Part shown: positions 7,729-14,848 of the stretch, one piece after another
Position numbering within the stretch: position 1 is the stretch's first letter
Layout: every line of letters starts with the position of its first letter
Origin: Pararhizobium_B sp051960215
GTDB lineage: Bacteria; Pseudomonadota; Alphaproteobacteria; Rhizobiales; Rhizobiaceae
NCBI GenBank assembly: GCA_051960215.1
Contig: JBQCEN010000149.1
Span: 1 to 24,185, forward strand
DNA: 24,185 bases
Reading direction: 5' to 3'
Notes under the pieces: generated by a model
What the model was told of the DNA's origin: nothing
Database searches by the model: none
Seen by the model: only the letters and a program-made list of their open reading frames with translations
Translations under genes and position numbers: made by a program

Positions 7729-8769
7729 TCACGCGGCCTTGTCGGCACGCAGCGAACGGAACCGCTGGCGCTGCACGTCGGCGACGACCGCCGCGACGAT
7801 GATCGCGCCCTTGATCATTTCCTGGTAGTAGGCGTCGAGCCTGAGGAAGGTGAAGCCGGAGATGATGACGCCGAAGATCGCCGCGCCGATCACCGTCCCG
7901 ACGATCGATCCGCGTCCGCCCGAAAGCGAGACGCCGCCGATCACCGCCATGGCGATGGCGTCGAGTTCGTACATCAGCCCCATGCCGGATTGCGCCGTCA
8001 GGCCGCGCGCCGCGATCACCATGCCGGCCAGGCCGGCGAGGAGGCCGGCGATCGCATAGACGAGGAGCAGGTGGCGCTCGACCTTGATGCCGGACATCCG
8101 CGCCGCCTGCTCATTGGAGCCGATGGCGTAGGTGTGCTTGCCGTAGACCGTGTAGCGCAGCGCCAGGTGGAAGAGGATCGCCACGATGATGAAGATGAAG
8201 ACCGGCGTCATGCCCTGGCCGATCGACGCGAAGCTATCGGTCGGGAAGGAGACCGGCATGCCGCGCGTGTACCACTTGGCGACGCCGCGGGCCGTCACCA
8301 TCATGCCGAGAGTCGCGATGAAGGGCGGAATGCGCGTATAGGCGATGAACAGGCCGTTGATCAGCCCCGCGACGAGGCCGACGCCGAGGCCGACCGCCAG
8401 CGGCACGATCACCGGCAGGTCGGTGAGCCCCGGATAGACCGCGCGTGGATAGGTGCTTACCTGCGCGAGGCTCATCGCGATCATTGCCGAGGCGCCGACC
8501 AGCGAACCCGACGAGAGGTCGATGCCGCCGGTGATGATCACCTGGGTGACGCCGATCGCGATGATGCCGACCACCGAGACCTGCAGGATCATGATCGACA
8601 GGCGCTCGCTGTTGAAGAGGAAGCTCTGGTGCTGGAAGATCCAGCCGAGGATCTCGAAGACGAGCGCGATGCCGATGAGGCCCATCAGGGCGTTGAGCTC
8701 GTGCGGGCGATGCTTCCGCCGTCGCTTTGCGGCCGCTTCGACGGGGACGGCTGCTGCATGATCGGCCAT
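7729..8769 (-). CDS. iatP: IatP: inositol ABC transporter permease
   Basis: Membrane-spanning subunit of the carbohydrate ABC importer (BPD_transp_2 / RbsC-like family), 346 residues. A basic N-terminal segment (KRRRKHRPHE) is followed by about eight to ten hydrophobic helices. Family-typical phrases are TGGIDLSSGSLVG, IPPFIATLGMM, the coupling-loop-like YAIGSNEQAARMSGIKVER, and IGGVSLSGGRGSIVGTVIGA. The ATG at 8769 is preceded by GGAGGAAGAC. It lies between ibpA and iatA, forming a complete binding protein/permease/ATPase set. The substrate is inferred from the adjoining inositol genes and the shared operator. Confidence 0.91.
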   Translation of the reverse strand: MADHAAAVPVEAAAKRRRKHRPHELNALMGLIGIALVFEILGWIFQHQSFLFNSERLSIMILQVSVVGIIAIGVTQVIITGGIDLSSGSLVGASAMIAMSLAQVSTYPRAVYPGLTDLPVIVPLAVGLGVGLVAGLINGLFIAYTRIPPFIATLGMMVTARGVAKWYTRGMPVSFPTDSFASIGQGMTPVFIFIIVAILFHLALRYTVYGKHTYAIGSNEQAARMSGIKVERHLLLVYAIAGLLAGLAGMVIAARGLTAQSGMGLMYELDAIAMAVIGGVSLSGGRGSIVGTVIGAAIFGVIISGFTFLRLDAYYQEMIKGAIIVAAVVADVQRQRFRSLRADKAA

Positions 8770-8846
8770 GTCTTCCTCCAGCGGCTCGGCGTCCGCGCCC
8801 CTGCGGCGGCATGCGCCGTCAGGCTGCGGACGCGTCGCAATGGCGA

Positions 8847-8866
8847 GGAGGCGGCGATCCGCCTCC
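8847..8866. other. Intergenic hairpin between ibpA and iatP
   Basis: A perfect 8-bp stem (8847-8854 with 8859-8866, GGAGGCGG/CCGCCTCC) closes a 4-base loop (CGAT), 15 bp after the ibpA stop. There is no U-tract. Such hairpins after a binding-protein gene commonly protect its mRNA so that it is made in excess over the membrane subunits; that role is inferred here. Confidence 0.5.
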
Positions 8867-8881
8867 CCGTATCGGTCGCCG

Positions 8882-9826
8882 TCAGTTCTTGCTGACGAAC
8901 TTCTCCATGGTCTGCGGCGTGACGAGCTGGAACGGAATGTAGATCGAGCGGTCGACCTTCCCGCCCTTGGCGAGCTTCAGCGCCGCGTCGACGGCGCCCT
9001 TGCCCTGTCCCGCCGCATCCTGGAAGACGGTGACGGCGAGATTGCCGGCCTTCATCTCCGCCAGGCCGTCCTGCGTCGCGTCGACACCGCCGACCGGCGT
9101 GTCCTTCGGGTTCTTGCCCGCCGCCTTCAGCGCCTGGATCGCGCCGATCGCCATTTCGTCGTTGTTCGAGACGACCGCGTCGAACTTCGTGCCGCTCGAC
9201 AGCCAGTTGGTCATCAGGTCCTGGCCCTGTGTGCGCTGCCAGTTGGCGGTCTGTTCCTGCACGATCTTCATGAAGCTGCAGTCCGGCGTGGCGATGACGT
9301 CGTGCACGTCCTTCGTGCGCTGGCGCGCCGCCTGGTTGGAAAGCTCGCCCATGATGACGACGATGTTGGCGCCGCTGCCCTTGCCATTCGCCTTGAGGAT
9401 CCGGCAGATCTCCTTGGCTTCCAGCGTGCCGGATTCCTTTTCGTCGGAACCGACGAAGGCCTGGTTGTCCGGCAGACTGTCGAGGTTGACCGGCTGCCGG
9501 TTGACGTAGACGAGCGGGATGTTGGCGTTCTTCGCCGCCTGGCTCATCGCCTGCGTGGCGTCGGTGTCGACCGGGTTCACGATGATCGCGTCGACGCCCG
9601 AGGCGATGAAGTTCTGGATCTGGTTGAGCTGCTTGCCGACGTCGTTCTGCGCGTCCTCGACCTGGAGCTGAACGTTGTCGAGGCCCTTGGCGTAGGTGCC
9701 CATGCCGTTGCGCAGGACCGTCAGGAAGTTGTCGTCGAAGAGCGCCATGCTGACGCCGATCTTTTCGGCATGGGCGGCGCTCGTCATCAGCGCAGCGAAG
9801 GCCACGCCCATCAAAAGCTTCTTCAT
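8882..9826 (-). CDS. ibpA: IbpA/MocB-family periplasmic inositol- or rhizopine-binding protein
   Basis: Periplasmic receptor of the importer encoded downstream. The 314-residue protein has a clear signal peptide (residues 1-20, MKKLLMGV...SAAHA, cleavage before EKIGVSM) and a Peripla_BP_4 sugar-binding fold. Recognisable segments are SMALFDDNFLTVLRNGM, NFIASGVDAIIVNPVDTDAT, IPLVYVNRQPV, TANWQRTQGQDLM, VVSNNDEMAIGAIQALKAAG and GGVDATQDGL. Inositol-binding IbpA and rhizopine-binding MocB are close relatives, and I cannot separate them by eye; the MocDEF-like genes nearby make both plausible. The ATG at 9826 has GAGGAGG upstream. It is the first gene of the ibpA-iatP-iatA-iolG unit, under the operator at 9975-9992. 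Confidence 0.9.
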   Translation of the reverse strand: MKKLLMGVAFAALMTSAAHAEKIGVSMALFDDNFLTVLRNGMGTYAKGLDNVQLQVEDAQNDVGKQLNQIQNFIASGVDAIIVNPVDTDATQAMSQAAKNANIPLVYVNRQPVNLDSLPDNQAFVGSDEKESGTLEAKEICRILKANGKGSGANIVVIMGELSNQAARQRTKDVHDVIATPDCSFMKIVQEQTANWQRTQGQDLMTNWLSSGTKFDAVVSNNDEMAIGAIQALKAAGKNPKDTPVGGVDATQDGLAEMKAGNLAVTVFQDAAGQGKGAVDAALKLAKGGKVDRSIYIPFQLVTPQTMEKFVSKN

Positions 9827-9974
9827 CGTCTGCTCCTCCTCAGTGCGGAGTGTCCGGTGTCACCCCGATCTTCCTCCGGATGGCCGTTCTCGCGGCTTCG
9901 CCGATGTTCACGCCGCTCCGCGCTCCGGAGCTCCTCCACCCCGAAATGGAATGCAAGCGACACGCAACATCAAT

Positions 9975-10011
9975 AATGAAATATATATTCCAGTTTTCTC
10001 AAAACCGTCAA
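9975..10011 (-). promoter_or_regulatory. ibpA promoter with IolR-type operator
   Basis: Read on the minus strand, TTGACG (10006-10011) is a -35 box, and TATATA about 18 bp further on is a good -10 box. The palindrome TGGAATATATATTTCATT (complement of 9975-9992) overlaps the -10. It differs by one base from the element at 783-800. A repressor bound here would block RNA polymerase. The -35 box includes the stop codon of the upstream isomerase gene. Confidence 0.68.
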
Positions 10012-10859
10012 GCTTGTTCCGCCGCTGGCGCGGGCGTCTCTCGGGCGGTTTCCGAACGGATGAAACGCATGCTCGCATCCAGCGCCGCGCCGATGTCATC
10101 GAGCCCATGGACAGATGCCGCGAAGGGCTCGAAGGAGACCGGGCCGCGGTAGCCGCCGCCGGTCAGAGCCTTGATCTGCGCGATGTTTCCGAGGCGGTCG
10201 TGCCGGTCGATCAGCACCCGGTGCGCATCCCGCATGTCGCCGGCCGCCAGCGCCGGATCGACGATACCGGAGATGTGGACGAGGCCGGTGAGCGCAGGGA
10301 AGAGGTCGCGTTCCGCCGCGAGGTGATGATGGAACGTATCGTGCACCAGGCGGAACGTCTCGCCGCCGCCGATGGCCTCGATGGCATCCACGGCCTCCGC
10401 CTTCGACCGAAGCGAGGAGGTTTCGAAGCCGAGCGGCTCGACGAGCCCGACGACGCCGGCATCCTGAAGCAGGGGTGCGAGCGCCTCGAGCGCGCGGCGG
10501 AGGTTCTCCTGCCGTTGCCCGTCGGCGCGGCCGCTGCCGTCGTTCGTCGGCACCAGCACGAGGGCAGCGGCGCCGCAGGCGGCGGCATAGGCCACCAGTG
10601 CCTCCGCCTCACGGGCGCGCGCCTCGTTCCAGTCGTTGAAGCGTTGCAGGGCATTGATCGAGAGGATCGAGACGCCGGCCCGTTCGGCCGCCGCGCGCAC
10701 GGCCGCCGGCGCGGTGCCGTCGAGGATTGCCTGGCCTTCGATATCGTTGCGGATCTCGACGGCAGGCGCTCCGATGCCGGCCGCCAACGCGAAGAAACGA
10801 TCGAGCGGCAGCGACGGCGCGCACATATGGTTGAGCGCGAAGGTGAGACCCGTTGCCAT
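10008..10859 (-). CDS. iolI: IolI/MocC-like TIM-barrel inosose isomerase
   Basis: Likely interconverts keto-inositols (2-keto-myo-inositol isomerase), feeding other inositol stereoisomers into the pathway. It is a 283-residue protein with an AP-endonuclease-2/xylose-isomerase-like TIM barrel. Candidate metal ligands in order are E141 (LVEPLGFETSSL), D174 (LVHDTFHHHLA), a histidine in GLVHISG (H195) and E244 (VSFEPFA), a pattern like Bacillus IolI. MocC of rhizopine catabolism and other sugar isomerases share this fold, so substrate assignment rests on context. The ATG at 10859 has GGGAGG six bases upstream. The stop codon falls within the -35 box of the ibpA promoter, so the gene can read through into, or be insulated from, the transporter operon. 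Confidence 0.8.
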   Translation of the reverse strand: MATGLTFALNHMCAPSLPLDRFFALAAGIGAPAVEIRNDIEGQAILDGTAPAAVRAAAERAGVSILSINALQRFNDWNEARAREAEALVAYAAACGAAALVLVPTNDGSGRADGQRQENLRRALEALAPLLQDAGVVGLVEPLGFETSSLRSKAEAVDAIEAIGGGETFRLVHDTFHHHLAAERDLFPALTGLVHISGIVDPALAAGDMRDAHRVLIDRHDRLGNIAQIKALTGGGYRGPVSFEPFAASVHGLDDIGAALDASMRFIRSETARETPAPAAEQA

Positions 10860-11113
10860 CGATTGCCTCCCGGAATGGCGTTCGAAGGAGCATGAGCGGG
10901 TGTCGCGCCCCGGTCAATTCGAATGTAAGGGGGAAGGGCTCATCCCTGCGGGAATCCTCGTCTCGCCCGAAAGCGCTCCGCTGCCGCCGCTCGTGATGAG
11001 CGTCTCAGCTCCCGACAGCGGACGAGGAGAGCGGCGGAAAAAACATCGTCGCCATTGCGAACCGCGCCGCGTTGCGACAGGCTCCATGCCGCACGCGAGA
11101 GGAGGACGCCGGC

Positions 11114-12152
11114 ATGGCCGGAGGAAAGCGAGACTACAGCCTGCTCGGCCGCGACGGACGTGCCGCGCAAGGTCATGAAGGACTTGATGAAGCGCTCCGA
11201 CGGCCCGGCGATCCGCGACACGGCGATCTGGCTCGGCGCCATCGTCCTCTTCGCCGCCGGTGCGGTCTGGTTCTGGCCGACGGTCTGGTGCATCCCCTTC
11301 TTCTTCTGCTACGGTGTGCTCTACGGCTCCTCGACGGACTCGCGCTGGCACGAATGCGGCCACGGCACGGCATTCCGGACGCAGTGGATGAACGACGCCG
11401 TCTACCAGCTCGCCTGCTTCATGATCATGCGCAACCCGGTGACCTGGCGCTGGAGCCACACGCGGCATCACACCGACACGATCATCGTCGGCCGCGACGC
11501 CGAGATCTCCGTCATGCGGCCCCCGGACCTCGTCCGCATCGGCCTCAACGTCTTCGGCATCGTCGATGCCTGGCAGGCGATGAAGGCGATGGTGATGAAC
11601 GCCTTCGGCGTCATCAGCGCGGAGGAGAAGAGCTTCATCCCGGTGAGCGAGCAGCCGAAGGCGGTGTTCGTCGCCCGTATCTGGCTCGCGATCTACCTGA
11701 CGACGCTCGCGCTTGCGGTCGTGCTCGGGTCCATCCTGCCGCTGATGCTCATCGGCCTGCCGCGGCTCTACGGCGCATGGCACATGGTCATGTGTGGTCT
11801 GCTGCAGCACGGCGGTCTTGCCGACAACGTCACGGATCATCGGCTGAACAGCCGCACCGTCTATATGAATCCCGTCAGCCGCTTCATCTACTGGAACATG
11901 AATTACCATATCGAGCATCACATGTTCCCGATGGTGCCCTATCACGCGCTGCCGAGGCTGCACGCGCTGATCAAGGGCGACCTGCCGGCGCCGAACACGT
12001 CGATCCTCGACGCCTATCGCGAGATGTGGCCGGCGATCCGGCGGCAACTGCGCTACGAGGACTATTTCCTGAAGCGCGAACTGCCGCCGACGGCGAAGCC
12101 CTACCAGCCCGGCTGTCACGAGCCCGACCCGCCGATGATCGCGGCCGAATAG
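11114..12152 (+). CDS. mocD: MocD-like membrane oxygenase (fatty-acid-desaturase fold), N-terminus apparently frameshifted
   Basis: Predicted integral-membrane di-iron oxygenase, probably taking electrons from the Rieske protein and reductase that follow. The three histidine boxes are intact: HECGH (11349-11363), HTRHH (11457-11471) and HIEHH (11907-11921). Hydrophobic segments lie between them. In the rhizopine pathway MocD-type proteins act with MocE and MocF. The N-terminus is odd. A strong GAGGAGG precedes ATG 11114, which opens the family-like MAGGKRDYSLLG, but this frame leaves the conserved protein. From about 11151 the match continues in another frame (ATDVPRKVMKDLMKR...). About 16 expected codons seem missing at the junction. 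The conserved frame alone offers only a TTG at 11055, or GTG 11160 and ATG 11175 without good ribosome-binding sites. It may be a broken gene, a sequencing error, or a shortened but working one. Confidence 0.75.
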
Positions 12153-12180
12153 TGTTTTGCCAGACCGGGAAGGAGAACCC

Positions 12181-12495
12181 ATGGCCGAATGGATCGAGGC
12201 ATGCGCGGTCGACGACGTCGAAGTGGAGGACCTGATCCGCTTCGATCACGGCGGGCGGACCTTCGCGATCTATCGCAGCCCCGACAATGCCTTCTTCGCG
12301 ACCGACGGGCTCTGCACCCATGAGCATGTGCATCTCGCGGACGGGCTCGTCATGGACCACATCATCGAGTGCCCCAAGCATAACGGCCGCTTCGACTATC
12401 GTACCGGCGCGGCGAAGGGTGCGCCCGCCTGCGTCGACCTCAGGACCTATCCGGTGAAGGTCGAGGGCGACACGGTCTTCATCGCTATCGGCTGA
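12181..12495 (+). CDS. mocE: MocE-family Rieske [2Fe-2S] ferredoxin
   Basis: Small soluble electron carrier that passes electrons from the FAD reductase to the membrane oxygenase. The 104-residue protein has a single Rieske domain with the ligand pair C45-x-H47 (LCTHEHVHL) and C64-x2-H67 (ECPKHNGRFD), 16 residues apart, as the family requires. The length matches free-standing Rieske ferredoxins rather than oxygenase subunits. I start it at ATG 12181, just after GGAAGGAG. The in-frame ATG at 12157 lies five bases after the oxygenase stop and has no site. It is flanked by MocD-like and MocF-like genes with gaps of 28 and 4 bp, so the three form one operon. Confidence 0.9.
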   Translation: MAEWIEACAVDDVEVEDLIRFDHGGRTFAIYRSPDNAFFATDGLCTHEHVHLADGLVMDHIIECPKHNGRFDYRTGAAKGAPACVDLRTYPVKVEGDTVFIAIG

Positions 12496-12499
12496 ACAA

Positions 12500-13708
12500 A
12501 TGGCCGCCTCGCCCGATCGCGATGCGATCCTCATCGTCGGGGCAGGCGAGTGCGGCGTGCGCGCGGCCTTCGCCCTTCGTGAAGCGGGCTTCGAGGGATC
12601 GGTTCGGTTGATCGGCGAGGAACGCCACCTGCCCTACGAGCGGCCGCCGCTGTCGAAGACGCATCCTGTCGCGCCGAAGATCATTGCTGAGGAAGCGGCT
12701 TACGTCAAAGCGGCGATCGAACTCGTCCGCGGCCGCCGCGTCACAGCCATCGAGCGCGCCGGTAAGGCGGTCATGCTCGATGATGACACGCGCCTCGCAT
12801 ACCGGATGCTGCTGCTTGCGACTGGCGCGCGCCCGCGGCTCTTTCCCGGCATGGAAGCGGCCTTGACGCTGCGCACCGTGGACGACGCCGTCGGAATCCT
12901 CGGCTCGCTCCGCGCCGGGATGCGGCTGACCGTCGTCGGCGGCGGCTTCATCGGCCTCGAACTTGCCGCCGTGGCGCGGCGGATCGGCGCCGACGTGACG
13001 GTGCTCGAGGCGGCGGATCGCCTGATGGCGCGCGTCGTGCCGGCCGAGGTCGCGGCGGTCGCCGAGGCACGCCACCGCGCCGAAGGCGTCCGCGTGGAGC
13101 TGAATGCGGCGGTGCGGGCGCTCGAGGTCGGAACGGTGGTGCTCGCGGACGACCGTCGCATCGGCGGCGACCTCGTCGTCGCCGGCGTCGGCTCGCTGCC
13201 GAATACGGCGCTTGCGGAAGCCGCCGGCCTTCGCGTCGAAAACGGCATCGTCGTCGACAAGACCTTCCGCACGTCCGACCCCAACATCTTCGCCGCCGGC
13301 GACTGCGCGGCCTTCCCCTATCGCGGCCGGCATGTCCGGCTGGAAAGCTGGCGCGCGGCGCAGGACCACGGCAGCCACGTCGCCGGCGCCATGCTCGGCC
13401 AGGCCGGCCCCTACGGCCGGATGCCGTGGTTCTGGTCGGACCAGTATGATCTCTGCCTGCAGGTCGCCGGCCTTCCGGAGCCGGGCGGCCGGACGGCCCG
13501 CCGCGACCTCGGTTCCGGCGCCTTCGTCGTCTTCCAGATCGCAGACGACGGCAGCCTCGTCTGCGCAAGCGGCATCGGCTGCGGCAATGCCGTCGCCAGG
13601 GACATCCGCCTCGCCGAGATGATGATGGAGCGCGGCATCAGGCTCGATCCCGCGCTTCTTGCCGATCCCTCCGTCAACCTGAAGGCGCTGTTGAAGGGAT
13701 CGGCCTGA
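12500..13708 (+). CDS. mocF: MocF-like FAD-dependent ferredoxin reductase
   Basis: NAD(P)H-dependent flavoprotein that reduces the adjacent Rieske ferredoxin. At 402 residues it has the normal size of the rhodocoxin/putidaredoxin reductase family. Visible motifs are an N-terminal FAD-binding VGAGECG (13-19) with YERPPLSK following, an NAD(P)-binding TVVGGGFIGLE near residue 145, the second FAD motif IFAAGDCA, and a C-terminal reductase domain with WSDQYDLCLQVAG. The ATG at 12500 lies four bases after the Rieske stop without a strong ribosome-binding site, so translational coupling is likely. Together with the two preceding genes it makes a three-component oxygenase. It ends only 3 bp from the convergent next gene. 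Confidence 0.9.
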   Translation: MAASPDRDAILIVGAGECGVRAAFALREAGFEGSVRLIGEERHLPYERPPLSKTHPVAPKIIAEEAAYVKAAIELVRGRRVTAIERAGKAVMLDDDTRLAYRMLLLATGARPRLFPGMEAALTLRTVDDAVGILGSLRAGMRLTVVGGGFIGLELAAVARRIGADVTVLEAADRLMARVVPAEVAAVAEARHRAEGVRVELNAAVRALEVGTVVLADDRRIGGDLVVAGVGSLPNTALAEAAGLRVENGIVVDKTFRTSDPNIFAAGDCAAFPYRGRHVRLESWRAAQDHGSHVAGAMLGQAGPYGRMPWFWSDQYDLCLQVAGLPEPGGRTARRDLGSGAFVVFQIADDGSLVCASGIGCGNAVARDIRLAEMMMERGIRLDPALLADPSVNLKALLKGSA

Positions 13709-13711
13709 CCC

Positions 13712-14611
13712 TCACGCCTTCGAGACGCCGCTGGCGCGGGCGACGAAGTCGACGAGGTGCGGCACGTAGTCTTCCGGTCCGCTGCCGCCGGCGGCGACCG
13801 AGGCGGCAAAGATGTTCTTCGCCGCGCTCGCCATGGTCGTCGGCACCGTCGCGTCGTTCGCCATGCTCTCGACGTAGCGCATGTCCTTGAGCCCGTTCGT
13901 CAGGGTGAACTTGTGCGCCTCGCGATTGCCTTCGAGCGCATAGCCCATGAAGGTCTGGTAGAAGCCGCAGTCCATGCGTCCGCCGCGGATCACGCTGTCG
14001 AACTGCTTCGCCGAGATGCCGACCTTCTCCGCAAGCGCCAGCGCCTCCGCATAGATCGCCGCGTAGCCGAGCGAGAGGAAGTTGTTGAGGAGCTTCATCC
14101 GGTGGCCGTCGCCGACGCGGCCGATATGGACGATCTTGCGCGCCCAGGTCTCGATCACCGGCCGGATGCGGGCGAAGACGGCGTCGTCCGCGCCGACCAT
14201 GCAGTCGAGCGCGCCCTCCCATGCCTCCTTCGGCGTGCGGCTGAGCGGCGCATCGGCGAAGGCGACGCCCTGGGCGGCAAGTTCTTCGGCAAGCCGCGCC
14301 GTCACGGTCGGGTCGCTGGTCGAGCAGTCGACGACGACGCTGCCTTCGGCGAGCCCCGGCTTCATCGCGGCGACGACGGCCGCCACTTCCGGCGCGGCGG
14401 TCAGGCAGAGGAAGACGATCGTCGATTTCCGCGCGAGGTCCTCCAGGCTCTCCGCTTCCACGGCGCCGCGGCCGACGAGGTCCTCGACGGGCTTGCGGTT
14501 GCGATGCGCGATCACCGCGAGCGGATAACCCTTCTCGATGATGTTCTTCGCCATGCCGTGGCCCATCAGGCCGACGCCGACGAAGCCGATCTTTTCCTCT
14601 GCGCTGCTCAT
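13712..14611 (-). CDS. NAD(P)-dependent dehydrogenase, 3-hydroxyisobutyrate dehydrogenase family
   Basis: Oxidoreductase acting on a small beta-hydroxy acid; the exact substrate is unknown. The 299-residue protein has an N-terminal Rossmann domain with GVGLMGHGMAKN (12-23) and a helical C-terminal domain with the catalytic lysine in RMKLLNNF (K173, N176, N177). The substrate-binding motif, usually DAPVSGG, reads DAPLSRTPKEA (from D120), which departs from classical 3-hydroxyisobutyrate dehydrogenase and tartronate-semialdehyde reductase. ATG 14611 follows AAGGAG by 7 bases. A longer frame to 14656 would begin inside a palindrome and lacks a site. It is divergent from the SDR gene at 14849; together with the nearby dehydratase this suggests a sugar-acid pathway, possibly involving a tetronate or pentonate. 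Confidence 0.85.
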   Translation of the reverse strand: MSSAEEKIGFVGVGLMGHGMAKNIIEKGYPLAVIAHRNRKPVEDLVGRGAVEAESLEDLARKSTIVFLCLTAAPEVAAVVAAMKPGLAEGSVVVDCSTSDPTVTARLAEELAAQGVAFADAPLSRTPKEAWEGALDCMVGADDAVFARIRPVIETWARKIVHIGRVGDGHRMKLLNNFLSLGYAAIYAEALALAEKVGISAKQFDSVIRGGRMDCGFYQTFMGYALEGNREAHKFTLTNGLKDMRYVESMANDATVPTTMASAAKNIFAASVAAGGSGPEDYVPHLVDFVARASGVSKA

Positions 14612-14635
14612 ATGCTTGCTCCTTGGGTCTTCGGT

Positions 14636-14655
14636 TGACCGCCGGCCGGCGGTCA
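14636..14655. promoter_or_regulatory. 20-bp perfect palindrome in a divergent promoter region
   Basis: TGACCGCCGG followed directly by its exact reverse complement CCGGCGGTCA, in the 237-bp region between two divergent start codons. It is 25 bp upstream of the minus-strand dehydrogenase start. It could be an operator for a dimeric regulator of both genes. GC-rich palindromes also arise by chance in this GC-rich DNA, but 20 perfect bases is notable. Confidence 0.45.
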
Positions 14656-14750
14656 TCCGTGCGCCGGGCTATCCGCGATCGGCGTCGCCTTCAAGTGCGG
14701 ATGGCGGCTGATCGTCGAGCCGATCGCCGCATTCCCGACGATCGGCGCGG

Positions 14751-14779
14751 TTGACGCGATCCCCGGGGACGTGGCGTAA
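14751..14779 (+). promoter_or_regulatory. Weak candidate sigma-70 promoter for the SDR gene
   Basis: TTGACG at 14751-14756 is followed after 17 bp by GCGTAA (14774-14779), about 70 bp before the ATG of the SDR gene. The -35 matches well, the -10 poorly. Confidence 0.3.
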
Positions 14780-14848
14780 AGACGTCGAGCGGGAGACTCC
14801 GGCGGCTTCGGCGCCGGGGCTCCGGGATGTTCTCGGAAGGAGACAGGG

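Noticed and set aside
7990..9976. Long plus-strand frames opposite iatP and ibpA
   Set aside because: Asp/Arg/Val-rich shadow frames opposite well-supported transporter genes.
10860..11113. IolR-type operator in the divergent region before the oxygenase module
   Set aside because: Searched by eye for GGAA-N6-TTTC/TTCC on both strands; only weak partial matches such as GGAATGGCGTTCG were found.
11072..12235. 387-codon frame overlapping the MocD-like gene
   Set aside because: Beyond the first few codons after ATG 11114 it is an out-of-frame reading without conserved motifs. Only its start region is informative, for the frameshift.
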